Origin: Saksenaea vasiformis B4078
Taxonomy: Eukaryota; Mucoromycota; Mucoromycetes; Mucorales; Saksenaeaceae
Length of the DNA stretch: 62,755 nucleotides
Assembly: GCA_000697055.1 (NCBI GenBank)
Contig: JNDT01002342.1
Span: 1-62,755, forward strand
Reading direction: 5' to 3'
The position numbers were made by a program, and so were the translations under genes. Under the pieces are notes generated by a model. The model saw only the letters and a program-made list of their open reading frames with translations, was not told the DNA's origin and ran no database searches. Of this stretch, positions 45,568 to 58,900 are shown piece by piece (the first letter of the stretch is position 1; each line of letters starts with the position of its first letter).

Positions 45568-46468
45568 GATGAGAAAAAAGCAAGTGATGTGATGTCGATT
45601 AAAATAGATTTTCATTAAGCGCTCCTGTAACGATTGGTCTACGCCAAACAATGAAAACAATTCTGGAAAAGTCGAGACTAGGGTGGGAACAAGGTCGATA
45701 GAGTTGATACACCAAATCGGATGCCAACAATGGTGAAAGCCATAAACAAAGAAATGGATGTGTAAGGCATATTCAATCATGATCAACCTTGTCATGCCAT
45801 GAGCACAGAGGCGCAGTTCCGGAATTCAGGCGACCCTTTGCGTAAAGCAAGCCTGAACGCTTTGTTGTTACAATTTGCAACAACCTGAAGTCCGGATCGG
45901 GTGTGAACATTCGTAATAGATACTTAAGAAGTCAGTCAGGTTGATCAGAGTTGTCAAGCACATCCATAAAGCTTGCGGAACCACGCGTCACATCTTTTAG
46001 ATTGGAAGAAAATTACCATGTCTTCAATCATTAACAAGGATTGGCTGATTCACTCCAAACAAAGATACATCGTTGCAAAGGCCCTCACGGTATTGTTCAC
46101 TGTTGACAGCGACAACGGCCGTAGTTTACTGATTCAAACTTTGAGAGTTTATGGTCATGACCCTAAAACCGACAACCATGAAGAATTTCGCAGCTCTCGC
46201 ATCTCAAGCCATCTACCCACATCAACATCTCTCATCAATTGGCCAGAAGCACAAGGATACAGTCTTGACGCTGACAACTGGCAAGTGAAGATCATAACAG
46301 TCCTTTATTAGGAGCCTGAACAGATCAGCTCATATTCGTGGATTAGTACCGAAGGTATGAGAAACGCAGGATCCTTCAATCTTCATGGATGAAGTGCATG
46401 TAACGATAATGATATGCTCCATACGATATATCTATAGAAGTCTTATTTATCTCTCAGGAACGCTGTTA
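45568..46468. other. intergenic, one weak ORF
   Basis: 0.9 kb. It holds an imperfect inverted repeat (GTTGTTACAA/TTGCAACAAC) near 45862-45882. A 112-codon + frame at 45973-46311 (internal start M-S-S-I-I-N-K-D-W) has no motif and is not called. The mariner element begins right after. Confidence 0.45.
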
Positions 46469-46508
46469 CACTCCCCTAAAAAAAGTCTGTAGACGGTTTA
46501 TAAACTCC
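46469..46508 (+). repeat. left terminal inverted repeat of the mariner element
   Basis: 40 bp, beginning CACTCCCC and ending AAACTCC; complementary to 47766-47809. Confidence 0.93.
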
Positions 46509-46578
46509 GCTGTTCCTAGCCAACTGGCTCGAACCTTTTTTTGATTCTTATACTTCCTTTTCTTTGTAAACATTTATT

Positions 46579-47634
46579 ATGACGCTTCAGGATATTAGCA
46601 ACACTATTAGAAAGCCTAACTTTGAGTTTTCAGAGCAAGAGCGCTCCATCACGTATGGCATGAGGCTGTCTGGAATGTCGTACGGTGAAATCGCGAAGTT
46701 AAGGGGTGTCGGAAAATCAACAGTTCATCGTATTATAAAAAAACATCGAGTCAACTGGTTGTTCTTCTTCAAAACGGAGGGAAGGAAGACCAAGGAAGAT
46801 AACAGAGAGAACGAAGCGTATGCTAAAGCGCGATTTCAGAAACGATCCGCGTGCACCAGTAAAGGCCCATTTTGATTCATTCCGAGAGACATGCATGGAG
46901 GTGTCTTACCCTACGTTTACCAAAGCCATGCATGAACTTGGATTCCATTCGCGTAGGATAGTTCGTAGAACACGCCTAGAAGATAGACATAAGGAGAAAC
47001 GGCTGGAGTGGGCGTTGGAACACCAGCATTGGTCCATGGACCAATGGAAGAATGTTATCTGGTCTGATGAGTCGAGGTACTGCGTGAAAGGCAATGACAG
47101 CCGAGAACGTGTCATACTAAAAGATGGAGAAGCACTTATGGAAGCACACATAAGCGAAACGACGAAGTTTGGAGGTGGTGCAGTGATGCTTTGGGGGTAC
47201 TTCCATGCAGGCGGAGTTGGTCCCATCACTCCAGTAGAAGGCAAGGTCAACGGGAAGAAATATCAGGACATTTTGAAAAGGAATCGAGAAAAAACGAAAA
47301 CAATCTTGAAGACTATGTCTTCCAGGAGGATGGGGCTACACCTCATACTTGTAAATCCACCATGCTATGGAAGAAGGGAAAGGGTATACGTGTCATGTCG
47401 TGCTGGCCAGCACAAAGCCCCGATCTCAACCCAATCGAGCACCTTTGGGATGAACTTGAACGTCGTATCTCGAAGATAAGATATCGAATCAAGAATTCCA
47501 AGGAGCTCGAGGCGGCTCTAGTGAGTGAATGGCGTTCCATTCCTCCAAGTGTTTGTGAAGACCTTGTAGCCTCAATGCCCGAAAGATGTAAAGCTGTCAT
47601 CGAGGCTCATGGCGGCCACACCAGATACTAATAT
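46579..47634 (+). pseudogene. Tc1-like transposase, two frameshifts
   Basis: The N-terminus has a helix-turn-helix (S-Y-G-E-I-A-K-L-R-G-V-G-K-S-T-V-H-R-I). Frame 1 passes to frame 2 near 46765, where G-R-P-R-K-I-T-E-R-T-K-R resumes the Tc1 GRPR-like linker. Frame 2 has the first catalytic Asp (I-W-S-D-E-S-R-Y). It returns to frame 1 at an A6 run near 47290, then V-F-Q-E-D-G-A-T-P-H-T (second Asp) and P-A-Q-S-P-D-L-N-P-I-E-H-L-W (Glu), with 35 residues between by my count. It ends G-G-H-T-R-Y. All three DDE residues survive, so only the two small indels inactivate it. Confidence 0.9.
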
Positions 47635-47765
47635 ATAATATAAAAAAGTAATATGGAAGTTTTTCAGATGCAATAACTTCGAACTCTGCGCTTCCCAGGT
47701 ATGTTATATGAGAAATAGTTAGATGTATTGCATGTATAGCTTGTAGAAAGATAATTTGATGTTTC

Positions 47766-47809
47766 GGAGTTTACAAACCGTCTACAGACTTCTTTTTTTT
47801 AGGGGAGTG
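47766..47809 (-). repeat. right terminal inverted repeat of the mariner element
   Basis: 44 bp, complementary to the left end and next to the right TA copy. Confidence 0.93.
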
Positions 47810-47889
47810 TAACATCCGCAAGAATCAACAATTGCAAAGAGGTAATACTGTAGGCTTCCGAACTTTTTTGTTTTCGAACTGACAGACAA

Positions 47890-49590
47890 ATGCAGTACGA
47901 GGTTTGTGTGCCAGACGGAACTTGGTACGACTTGGAGCAGAAAAAGTTATCGGTAAGCGACGTATGCAAATACCATAGAAAATTGTATTGATTACGTGTT
48001 GCAATAACAGAAAGAAGCGGATTGGATACAGAAAGCTATCAGTAACGAACGGTTATTGGAGACTTTGAGGATGTATCACGAAGAGACATCAGAGGTCGCG
48101 AGTATACTGCGTAATAATCAGAAAACGCAACGTTCTACATCTGCCGCCACATCGGACCCAGAGCCGGATCCATTCAAGTGGACAGTTATCGATGAATGCC
48201 GATTGAGATTAATGCAGGCACGAACGAGGCTGGAGTACGAACCACTCATACATAAGCAAAAGTAATTTATAGGAAAAACATTATTCATGGCTTACACCGT
48301 TCAAATAGTCTTTTATACTATGGAATCTTGGACGTAACCGATGGAAAGACAAATACTGGCAAAACTGCTCTGGGAGAACTTTACCGTCCTCTTTTAAAAG
48401 AGATCCGCAGCAGATACAGCATAGGCAAGAAGAACACCGTTAACGGCGACCGAGAGGAGCTTGGTGAACCGGCCTATGTCTACAGACATGTCACTGAATT
48501 GTCTACAGGAATTGTATGTGTCTAAGCACTATGCTGAATGTATTAATGGTGTTAAGACCATGTTTTTAAATAGAAAACGCATGCTGCACTAGATACTGCC
48601 ATAAAAGATGCCATATGCGCCCTAAGAGATGGTAGGAACGCAAAGAAGGCGTGGAAACGGCAAACAATCCGACTGGCAAAAATGTAGTGAGTGCTCCATA
48701 GTTTTGTACTGTCTGAGAATGTATCTAACGTGGCCTTCCAGCCGGGAAAATTATCACAACAGGCTGAAAGAGAGTTGCATTATCAAGCCGAATTTGTCTG
48801 TCCTCTGTTTAACGAATTGCTGAAGAAAAGCCTGTTTGAAGAGGGAGAATTGGGGATAACATGGTAAGTAATTTGCCTGATTAATGGCTTTTCGTATGCT
48901 GATGCACACAAACGTACAAGGGGTGTGACATTGCAGGCGCATGGGCAGAGTCTGGAGAATGCGCAAAACGAAGACAAGAGGCGAAATCGAGCAGTCATCC
49001 CAGATGGCACAATATTTGATAAGGCTATGAATATTGAATTCGTGATCGTTGAGATTGGTGGCACACCAGGTGAGAAAAGTCATCAGCACCACGTTGGAGA
49101 TAAGCACAAAATCGCGAAAAATCTTAAAATCATGTTAAAGCACCTCGCGTCAGCACAAGAAGATGGTGATAGGCGACTACTTCGAGCAATTAAACTCATC
49201 GGATTACAACTGTACCGTGAGTAGTTGGGCCATACTCGATGCATTGAGTTAACAACAATTGTAGGAGGACAATTAGCTGTATATAGTCTATCGATGCCGC
49301 ACGACAGAATGTATATCTTTAAACAAGAGATGAGTATCGATATAAACGTTCCCATCGCGAGGTTTGGCAACCGATTTCCAGCAGTTGCACGGGACCTTTG
49401 GCTAGTAAGGGTAAGAGTTGCTTGCTACACCTGGATGTTGGTCTGAATTTTTCCGTAGGATATCATTGGCGCGACTATGCAAGACATACATAGGTTTCTC
49501 AGCAGCCCCAAGGATGCGAGCGTATCAACGGATGATTCTATTGATAGTATATATACATCACCACAGAAGCGGCAACGTGTCCGCCACTGA
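47890..49590 (+). CDS. PD-(D/E)XK-like accessory protein, unknown role
   Basis: At least seven exons. M-Q-Y-E-V-C-V-P-D-G-T-W-Y-D-L-E (47890) | K-E-A-D-W-I-Q-K-A-I | N-L-L-Y-Y-G-I-L-D-V-T-D-G-K (about 48313) | K-T-H-A-A-L-D-T-A-I | a Gln/Glu exon ending E-L-G-I-T-W | A-H-G-Q-S-L-E-N-A-Q, A-V-I-P-D-G-T-I-F-D, I-E-F-V-I-V-E-I-G-G, D-K-H-K-I-A-K-N-L-K | G-Q-L-A-V-Y-S-L-S-M-P | D-I-I-G-A-T-M-Q-D-I-H-R-F ending at 49590. The spacing PD(x)n-E-x-G with a following helix rich in Lys resembles the PD-(D/E)XK nuclease-like fold found in large lineage-specific families of early-diverging fungi, but the active-site Lys is Gly here. Fold and role are inference. The gene starts 81 bp from the mariner insertion. 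Confidence 0.6.
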
Positions 49591-51035
49591 TTCCACGCCT
49601 TGTAAATAATCTGTTCTGTGCACTGGTTTGGTTTCCCTTCCTTTCTCCCTATCTTCCTCCATTTAAATTTCTCTTTGTTTTTTTTTATAAACCTTGACTT
49701 CTGCGCATTACAACACTATTCTCCTTTTTGAATAGGGGATGACGCCATATGTATAATCTGCTGGACTTCCACAACGCTACATAACGGAAGAAAAAGGAAG
49801 GAAAGGAACAAAGGAGTCAGTGGATGTTTGATATGGATTTCGGTCTTATTGAACAAAAACACAAGATACACGCCGTACCATCTTATTGTTGTTTGACGAA
49901 AAAGCGAGGAGTAAAGGTCGATGATAAGTCACTCTACCTATGAGAACGTCATAACCATCGTAATCTCCTTGTCGCGATGATTATAACACTGGAAACGCTA
50001 GATGCAAATTGAGGCCATGGCAGAGTATCTTGACGTTTAGCTATCTTTCTTACGTCAGTCCCTATACCGTCGATACTACATAGATACGGATGCATTATTT
50101 CTGTATAGACAGACCCACGTGCTTGTGTGTAGTCTGTGCCGAATGTATTGACATTTTATGCAACCGATATCATGTAGCTTTGGTAAAAGGTACACGTTGT
50201 ATGGACAGGCATGCTCGCTAACGGTGAATTACGAGGGACACTCAGAATCTACGTGTTTCTCCCGGCAAGTGTACAAACATCTTACGGAATTTTAATGCAA
50301 GTATGGCCATACTCAAATAAAATCCAAGCCATAAATATCTGTGCATCTAGTATCAATAAGATGAACGCCTTTGAGCCAAGTGTCCATAAATTAAGCCCTC
50401 ATCGAACGCCTACAGGCTGATATCATTACGTTTATCTAGTTAAACCTAAATGGTCGATCCATGGAAACTCAAACACTCATTGGTATTTGCACACTATCAG
50501 ATTTCCTCAGATAATTCTAAGCCATCTATCTAACAGTTCTCGTAGCAATTCCCAATCGTCGATGAGACCCAACTTTGAAAGCTTAACGAAAATTATTTTC
50601 CAAACCAAATCGAATTGTATTTGAATTTTCTTGTTCTTTGAGGTTTCCTCTATCAGAAACGTCAAATTTCATCTCCAAACGTTTACTCTACAAAATCCCT
50701 TAGGCATTAGAAATATGGCAAAAAAGTATTAGGTTATTGACCGAATACACCATACATATGTTTACGCATCTGTCCTTATTATTGTTCTATGCATTCGGAG
50801 ATCGTACACTTGATCCTGACCGGCAGATTTGAGATCCTGAGTTGGTTTTGACTTTGGGTATAATGCTGGTCTTTAGATTTGGATCTGTATCCCCATATGT
50901 AATCTATACAACAATTATAGAACATTGGAATGTCAACGTCCTAGCAGGACAGCTGACAGTAAATCTAAAGCATTTACATATAACAAACCACATTAACTAT
51001 ATCGAAGGAAAGCAGTATAAGCGAGAGACACTGCC
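49591..51035. other. intergenic, no gene seen
   Basis: 1.4 kb, AT-rich. Frames at 50211-50420 and 50842-51039 have no features. It includes the 3' flanks of the PD-(D/E)XK-like gene (+) and the Cys-rich ORF (-). Confidence 0.5.
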
Positions 51036-51775
51036 TTAGAAGATAAGGTAGCTTAATATATAAGCCACAGAAAAAAAGATAGTAACATGACGTGGAGTAG
51101 AGAGATACGACGTTCTGAAGATCTTGACGCGATAATGCTTTTTGGAGAAAGCCGATAACGTTAATAATAGCAAAGAGCAAATGTAATCCTTCATTAGACA
51201 AAACGTTTCAGATTCAGAGAATCCAGCATCAGACGGTGTAACATTTCCATCAATGGTAGTCTCAATCTCTGACAGTATAAAATGCAGTTGTAATGAGAAA
51301 TCTACTCTAGGCCCGTCTTGACATAGAGTAAATACGTGTGTCACAACCTCACTGGCATAGCATCGTAGCGTGAAATATAGGTCAAAACAGCTTATGTACA
51401 ATATTACACATCCCTTCATGTGCCAAGCATAGTGTGATGCAATATCTAATTTGCCAGCGGTGGGAAATTTATTTTTGGGATATATGACATCCATTTTCAT
51501 TGGGAAGTCCGGGTTTACTTTCTGAATAGAACAATAAGAAGAGGAAAAAGAGCGGAAGGTTAGGGATGAATGAAATTGGTTATTATCTAATTGCCTCACC
51601 GTATGGTTAGTTCAAACATACTTACCTTCTCAATATGGAGGGTTACAGCAGGGGCGACATAACAGACATGTTTTCGGTTGCACGACGAGCAAAGGGCAAG
51701 TGTTTGACAGAAATACTTCTCACATTTCGAGTTATACAAATGAGAGCCTATCGATACTTTGAAAACTTTATTCAT
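51036..51775 (-). CDS. hypothetical two-exon Cys-rich protein directly after a homeodomain gene
   Basis: Exon 1 (51775-51626) and exon 2 (51521-51036) join in phase at a gtaagt donor and a pyrimidine-rich ...tattcag acceptor, giving 211 residues. Exon 1 has a Cys cluster (K-C-E-K-Y-F-C, L-C-S-S-C, H-V-C) reminiscent of a small zinc-binding module. Exon 2 is hydrophobic-rich (V-I-L-Y-I-S-C-F-D-L-Y-F) and its last 40 residues read like intergenic DNA. The ATG follows the homeodomain stop with no base between (TAA-ATG, same frame), so a separate promoter would have to lie inside the upstream gene. No recognisable family. It may be part of the upstream gene by alternative splicing, or chance. Confidence 0.4.
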
Positions 51776-53117
51776 TTAAAAACTTGAAAGAGAATGGTTA
51801 AAATGATGGAAGTTATCTTTGGTGTGGGTAACTGGTGTAAGGAGCCAATCCCAGAAAAAGGAGTCTTGAAGCATCAAATCGGTAGACGTTGCAGGTTTAG
51901 GAAGACCGACTAGTGTGGGTACCGCACAAGGCTCAGGTGTGGCCGTGGGCGAAACCGTGAAATCGCGAAACTCCAGGGACGGTGGTGGCGGCGGAGTTGG
52001 CATCGCCACCAATGAGGGAGCGTTCATCACCACCAATTTGGAAGCTAATTCAGGCGCCAGCGCAATGAGATCAAGGAGAGACTGTTTCAATGCGTCATGA
52101 TTGCCCAGCAATACATGCACGCCCTCGTGACTCGCTTGAGTATCTTCGGAAAAATCACCGCAGCGAATCCAGTCGTTGTCGAGACCAAGTCGCCACATCG
52201 AAAAGATGAGGCTAGAAGGATCGAGTTCGACTTCCAGTTGTCCTACAAGGTCACCAGTACCAAGTTGGACTTGTTGCCCCAAACGGAGTTGTTGAATGCC
52301 ATTGAAAGGAACTTGAACGCGGAAGTGCTGGCCTTCTACCTGGACCTGCCAGATCAACTGACGGTCGGTAGAGTTTCCAGTGCATGTAAGATCCCATCCA
52401 CCTTGACCTGGAATCATCTGGGCGAAACGAGTCCAAGAACCAATATGGAGTGTATGAACCGGAAGTGGCACCACTGGAGACGGAGTGCAAGTACCTGAAT
52501 TAGCAATCATGAGACAACAGAAGATTTGCATTTAGGGAGTTTGATATCTATCATTTACAAAAAAAAAAAAGGGGGGGAAGGGCATGCTTCTTACCTTGAG
52601 AGTCCATATTCGCCGTTCGGTCCGCGCCTTCCGACATGGCACGCGGAGGAGGTGGTAAATCCAAATCCGCAGGCTTGGGTTCAGGTTTGGAACTGGAGCG
52701 AGGTCGTCGTCGGTTGTGTTGCTGGCCATCCTGCTGCTTCAATTCTTCAAAACGTTCTGGCGTCATCATCGTGCGAAATGTTGCCTGGTAACGGGGCTGT
52801 AGATATTGCCGCGGAGGTTCAGGCTGCATAACAGAACAGGTTGTAGAGGAAGGATCGGAAGCTGACTTTCGAGCCTTGGCACGGCGGTTCTGGAACCATA
52901 TTTGGACAGTTCGTTCCGTCACGCCGAGTTCAATAGCAAGACGGCTGCGGATACTAGCATCAGGAAGTGGGTTGATATCATAGGATGCCTGCAATGTAGC
53001 AACTTGGCTAGGCTTTAGATGGGTTCGTTTACGCGGGGATACAGGAGATGATGTTGATGAAATCCTCGACGCGCACGTAGAGGATGAAGGAATTGATCGG
53101 TGCGGTTTGGTGATCAT
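51776..53117 (-). CDS. homeodomain transcription factor
   Basis: Exons 53117-52595 and 52494-51776 give 413 residues in phase. The homeodomain lies at about residues 29-88: R-K-R-T-H-L-K-P-S-Q-V-A-T-L-Q, L-A-I-E-L-G-V-T-E-R-T-V-Q-I-W-F-Q-N-R-R-A-K. The recognition helix is complete with invariant W48, F49, N51 and R53. A Gln/Pro/Arg-rich linker follows. The second exon has a folded-looking block (I-G-S-W-T-R-F-A-Q-M, W-Q-V-Q-V-E-G-Q-H-F-R-V-Q-V-P, I-Q-Q-L-R-L-G-Q) found C-terminal to the homeodomain in several fungal factors, then Pro-rich and acidic tails. A nuclear DNA-binding regulator; target process unknown. The promoter side is the 1.5-kb region up to 54597. Confidence 0.88.
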
Positions 53118-54597
53118 TGGGGAAGAGAATATCTTTTTTGGTTAAATGAAAGGGCGTTCTTTTTGTGAAGTTTAAAAAATGGTCGTGAACCAGCACGATA
53201 TTTTTTGTGTTGCAAAAGGACAGGAAGAAGAAAAAGTTGAAGTGGTAAAGAAGAAGAAGAAGAAGCTGGGCAAAGGGAAAAAGGAAGGGTTAAAAAGGAA
53301 AAGAGGGAACGGGAGAGAACCGTTCAAACTCCACCTTCCCCGATCCTGATGTATGGTAGTACACACGCATGTCGTGGACCTGTGACTTTTGCAAAGTACC
53401 TCTTACACTTACCAGATTGCGTAGGTCTCGAACTCCATCCTGATTTTCATTATGAGCTGACCTGCGGTGAAACCATCACTCTGTGTAAGCTAGTACATAT
53501 TCCTTTCCTTCCGGTATCGGAAAGCTTATAATCTGTAATCGACACATGATAGCTTACTTTTTGCTCATAATGAAATTATGCCTAGGCAACGTGCAGACTT
53601 GGCGGATTTCCAAACACCCTAGATGAAGATGGATCTCGACGAATCGGAAGACGGAACGTTTCTTACTTAACGGGAGTGCAAGAAGATCCTGTCATCGGCT
53701 TCGGATGCAACTGACGTCTTACAAAGCTTCTTTTTTGTGTGAGGCTTATATTTTAGCTTGCTGTAGTACACTGGGCGAGGCTTGCTATAACACTGATTCG
53801 CCACGAACCCAAGTACCTTTGTGACACGTAGAATAAGAACCGGGAACTCTGGGTCGATATTTGATAATTTGCACGGAAGCCATGTGGCCAGAGCGATTGT
53901 CATGGCTGAGACCTAAGGTGACTGATTAGCTCCGAAAAACCGGAAAAGAAAGTTGACATGGCAACTTCGTAAAAGGCCTACTCATGGAAACGGTAAGGTG
54001 CTATTGACTGTTAATAAAAGAAGGGGCCCAAAGATCGACAAAGTGTACTACTCCATGTGGGAAAAACAGTCAACATAAACGAAATGGCTGTGCAGAAGTG
54101 ATACCATCATACTTGTCAAGGTTGTTCTCTATGTGGTGTAAGACAATAAAAAACTTTTGTTTCTCCTCTGGTTACCATGATGATGATGCTGGTCGCACAC
54201 GATCAGATCAAGTTGACTCCGTCATATTGATTACCATACGATGCAAGAAAAAGATTATTTTCTTCTCTCTTTCTCCCTTCCTCTCTCTCCTAAAAAAGAC
54301 AGACTGTCACTGTTGCCCCAAGATACCTAAAAAAGAAGTTGCACTGGTTGCCAAAAATTCTGCTGGCATCAGTACTCCTCCATTAAGATGTATCAAAAAT
54401 AAAGTCATTCACTATTTTCTTTTTCCCTGGTTGTCTGCGAAAGAATATCATGTGGTTTAAGTTTCTCTTTGAATAGATTGAATTCCTCTGTAAAGTTACA
54501 CATAGACCGCAGGTACATCCCAACTTTTGGAGGGGAGTTTTTCTATTTTTTTTATTTCTTTCTTACCTTCCGATTCCTCGTTCATTTTGGAAATTAG
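53118..54597. other. divergent intergenic region
   Basis: 1.5 kb holding the promoters of the homeodomain (-) and b5 reductase (+) genes, with a GAA-rich patch near 53226-53264. A 78-codon minus frame (53667-53903) and a 120-codon + frame (54098-54460) have no supportable features. Confidence 0.5.
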
Positions 54598-55807
<1,210 letters not shown>

Positions 55808-55908
55808 ATACAAATAAACAGTGCTGATCTATTCACATCCATTGACTGGATGTCATTAACGATTTGTACCAATCGAGCCTTACTCCTGAAAAAGTATCTG
55901 GATTAAAA

Positions 55909-55922
55909 TAAACCCGGGTTTA
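55909..55922. repeat. 14-bp perfect palindrome TAAACCCGGGTTTA
   Basis: A perfect 14-bp palindrome about 50 bp beyond the last 3' feature of the Fanzor locus on the minus strand and 100 bp after the b5 reductase stop. It could be part of the element boundary, a protein-binding site or chance. Confidence 0.6.
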
Positions 55923-55956
55923 GCAAATAGAGTAGACATGTCAATAGTGTTTACCT

Positions 55957-58900
55957 AAGCAGCGGAAACATCCACGCGTTTTTGATACGCGGATCAATAT
56001 GGTGGCGAATGTGGTGGCGACTGTGGTTCGGTTCGGCTGAAAATCAATGGTCGCTCGCCAGAAAGGATACATGACATAGAAATAGCATGTATATTTCGCG
56101 ATGCATTGTGATCCCTTTGCCAAATGGCTCCGCAACTCTACAGCTCAGAACGCTATGCAAATGCTGATCTGCGCCGATCACAACGTTGTCCAATTCTCGC
56201 GCGCCACACTTTGAACATACTTGAGACGTACAATATCCATCGACGTGTATGACCACCAAACGTCCCTCGCCTTCTGCTCGTTTGATCAGCCTTTTGCAAC
56301 GGTTTGCCAACCCGGCAGGTTTTGCCCCATATGAGTTACGTCCAAAGTTGGCGTTGCCAAAACAAATCAGAGGAACTTTGGAGTTGTCATTGTCAATAGA
56401 CGCCTTTTTCCATTTGCTGTTGAATGCAACAAAGTTAAATACCGATATACTGGAACAAACGAATAGTTACTCACTTTTGTCTAACCGATCGCTCCATTTG
56501 GGTGGGGATATTGGAGTTGGTCAGGCGGTTTCCGACGTCTTTTGCGTCGTTCCGTCTGGTCTCACACTATGCTGGTAGCTCTCGGGGGATAAACCTGAAC
56601 GGCTTCCTTGAGCGCCACTGTAACTTCCGTATTTAACACCACCACCGATTAGCACATTGACCAGCTCCGCATCCATTCGCTGACGTCCGCGATAATTGTT
56701 AAATTTCATTTATTGGAAATCTTTGTCGTAAAACTGGATTAGCGTAGGAAAAACTTCAAGAGTCCTGCCAACATATTCCCGGATTTCTTCTAGTGTCGAC
56801 ACCTTTGCTGTAGGCATACTTGACTCTACCGGACCAATATCGGCGTCATCTTTCTTTGCTTTGTTTTTGCAACTGTTTTGTCGAATCCGCCACGCACGTA
56901 ATATCCGGCGGGAGATATGCGGCGTATTTCGTGAGCGCCGTTCTGCTCATCATCGGATTCGTCAGATGAAAGCTCAGGAAGCTCCCGTGCTCCAACTGAG
57001 TCAACACTGGTATAAGCGTCCAAGTTGCTCCCGTCGCTGCCAACAAAAATCTCTCTCACGCCGGGGTCGACGCCCCATACCCTAAAGTACTCCAACTCCC
57101 ATGGTTGGAAATCCTCAAAATCAAGGGCTGGTAGTACTTCATGATCGGAGATCTTTCTGTTGAACAAGATGGATACCGCATACCCATCCGTGTCGATGCT
57201 ATTGTTGAAAAACAACCCTGTATTCCTATATTTGGCCGTCCAAATTTAAAAAAAGTTAAACTTTTTATGATGGATAAGCGCTTGGTTCTTACCTATGCGG
57301 ACCGTGACGGACTGTGGATAAATCAAAGACATTAGTGAAAATGGGCAGCGGCATTAATGGATCGGTTGAGGTGTCCCTTCTCGGAATATAATCGCTGAGA
57401 TCGGCTGCTCGAAGTAGCTGTCCTAAGGTCTGCTGGTCAATATGTATGTGCTTTTTAGTGAACTGGGGCTTTGGGACCAGAGAGAAAAGATGTTCAGTCT
57501 TGGCTACGTGGTGCAATTCTAGACGGAATGTAAATGGCAACAGCTCTCTATTTCCGATACGATCCTTGAGATAGACACCAGAAACCTCGATTTGAACCTG
57601 TGCCTCGTTCACGGCATCACGAAGCTGTTGCACGGACTCCTGGTAAATATTTGTGATCATTCGCGCGTCAAATGGACATTGCTGATTCACAAGTCGACAT
57701 AACAAACGGGAGAGTGATTGTTTGCGGCGACGACCCCTAGTGCTGTGTTCAGATAACGTCTTGAAGATGTTCCTCGCCCAGCCAATGGGGGCTTCAACTT
57801 GCGCATCATCTGCCAGAACTACCTGCTGCTGGTTGTATTCCTCAAATTGTTGCTGTATCCGAAAAGCGAAGTGGCCAAAGAACTGGGGATATCGGGATAA
57901 AAGCGTTGTTGTTAAATGTTGTCTTGAGGGCTGTTGCCCATCATCAACGGCAATCCTCCTAATTTCACGCAATAGCCCAGTATTGCCAAATACATTCGCC
58001 GCCGTGGACATGTGAGAAGCATAGTCTGCGTGTCGTTGAGCACGATTAGCATTAGCAATGGCTTGATGATAGGTATTCATGGAAACCATCAACACTTCGG
58101 TTGATGCATTGATGGAGATATTTGCTGATAGTGCAGTCGGTGTTGGATCTTGATCGACTTCTGTCAAAGCCGAACCTACGAGCAATCGTAACTGGGTCAT
58201 TATTTGGAGGCAATCATGGAGGATTCCATGCGCCAAGGAGAAATCAAAGCCGTCTGTATTCAGTAAGTTCAAGGCACAAATGATGGTATTCAACGCATGT
58301 GAAACAGAGTCAATAAGAGCCATAACGGTAGGAATATGGTGGAATTGGAAAGAAGCTCCAGGATAACTGTTTGAGTTCAAGATACCTTGGGCCGCTTCAA
58401 CAACTGCCGATCCCGCTTGTGCCAAAACTCGAACAAGATCTGATCTTGCAACTTTCAAGACAGCCGAGAGCGATGAAACCGAAGTGTGTGCTTCAATAAC
58501 AGTAAATAAATATGGTTTCGAAATCAGTCGTTGTCTCATCCACTAGTCGTTCAACAGCGCCATTGACATTATCCGCCATGCTTTCATCGATGTGAGTACT
58601 ATCCGGCCATGCCGGAGGGAAGAGTACATCATCAGCACAAGTCTGATAGGTAAACCTGACCAGCTTGTATGCGTCGTTTTTTCGAAGGTCCTAGGTATCG
58701 ATTAATATGAATATAACATGCGCTACAAGAAGGTCGCTTACAGGAACCAGTTGACGTAACCGCAATTGTAACGACGATGTAGTCCACGCGTCAAAATTTT
58801 CGACAATATTGTTGGTCATGCAACTGCTGTATGTTTCTGCTGTTGAAGAAAGCATGTGGCTGTACCGTTGCTCGCCATGAATGGGTCGGACCCAGCAGGT

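Larger units (their letters stand above)
46469..47809 (+). mobile_element. Tc1/mariner-superfamily DNA transposon, complete ends, defective transposase
   Basis: 1341 bp flanked by a TA duplication (46467-46468 and 47810-47811). The terminal inverted repeats are about 40-44 bp: the left begins CACTCCCCTAAAAAAAGTCT, the right is its near-perfect complement with a few extra bases in the A/T run and one substitution near the inner end. The interior is a single transposase gene interrupted by two frameshifts. Near-identical ends and an intact target duplication point to recent activity, possibly mobilised in trans. Confidence 0.95.

Noticed and set aside
45567..45795. 76-codon N-terminal extension of NSE1
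   Set aside because: The extension is His/Phe/Ile-rich and unlike Nse1 proteins, whose usual start matches the later ATG at 45567.
45862..45882. Imperfect inverted repeat GTTGTTACAA/TTGCAACAAC as a transposon end
   Set aside because: Arms are adjacent with almost no loop and there is no second copy or target duplication, so a hairpin or regulatory site at most.
56450..56474. 25-nt GTGAGT...CCAG stretch in the right Fanzor copy read as an intron
   Set aside because: Too short for spliceosomal splicing and surrounded by frame-damaged sequence, so it was treated as part of the disordered stretch.
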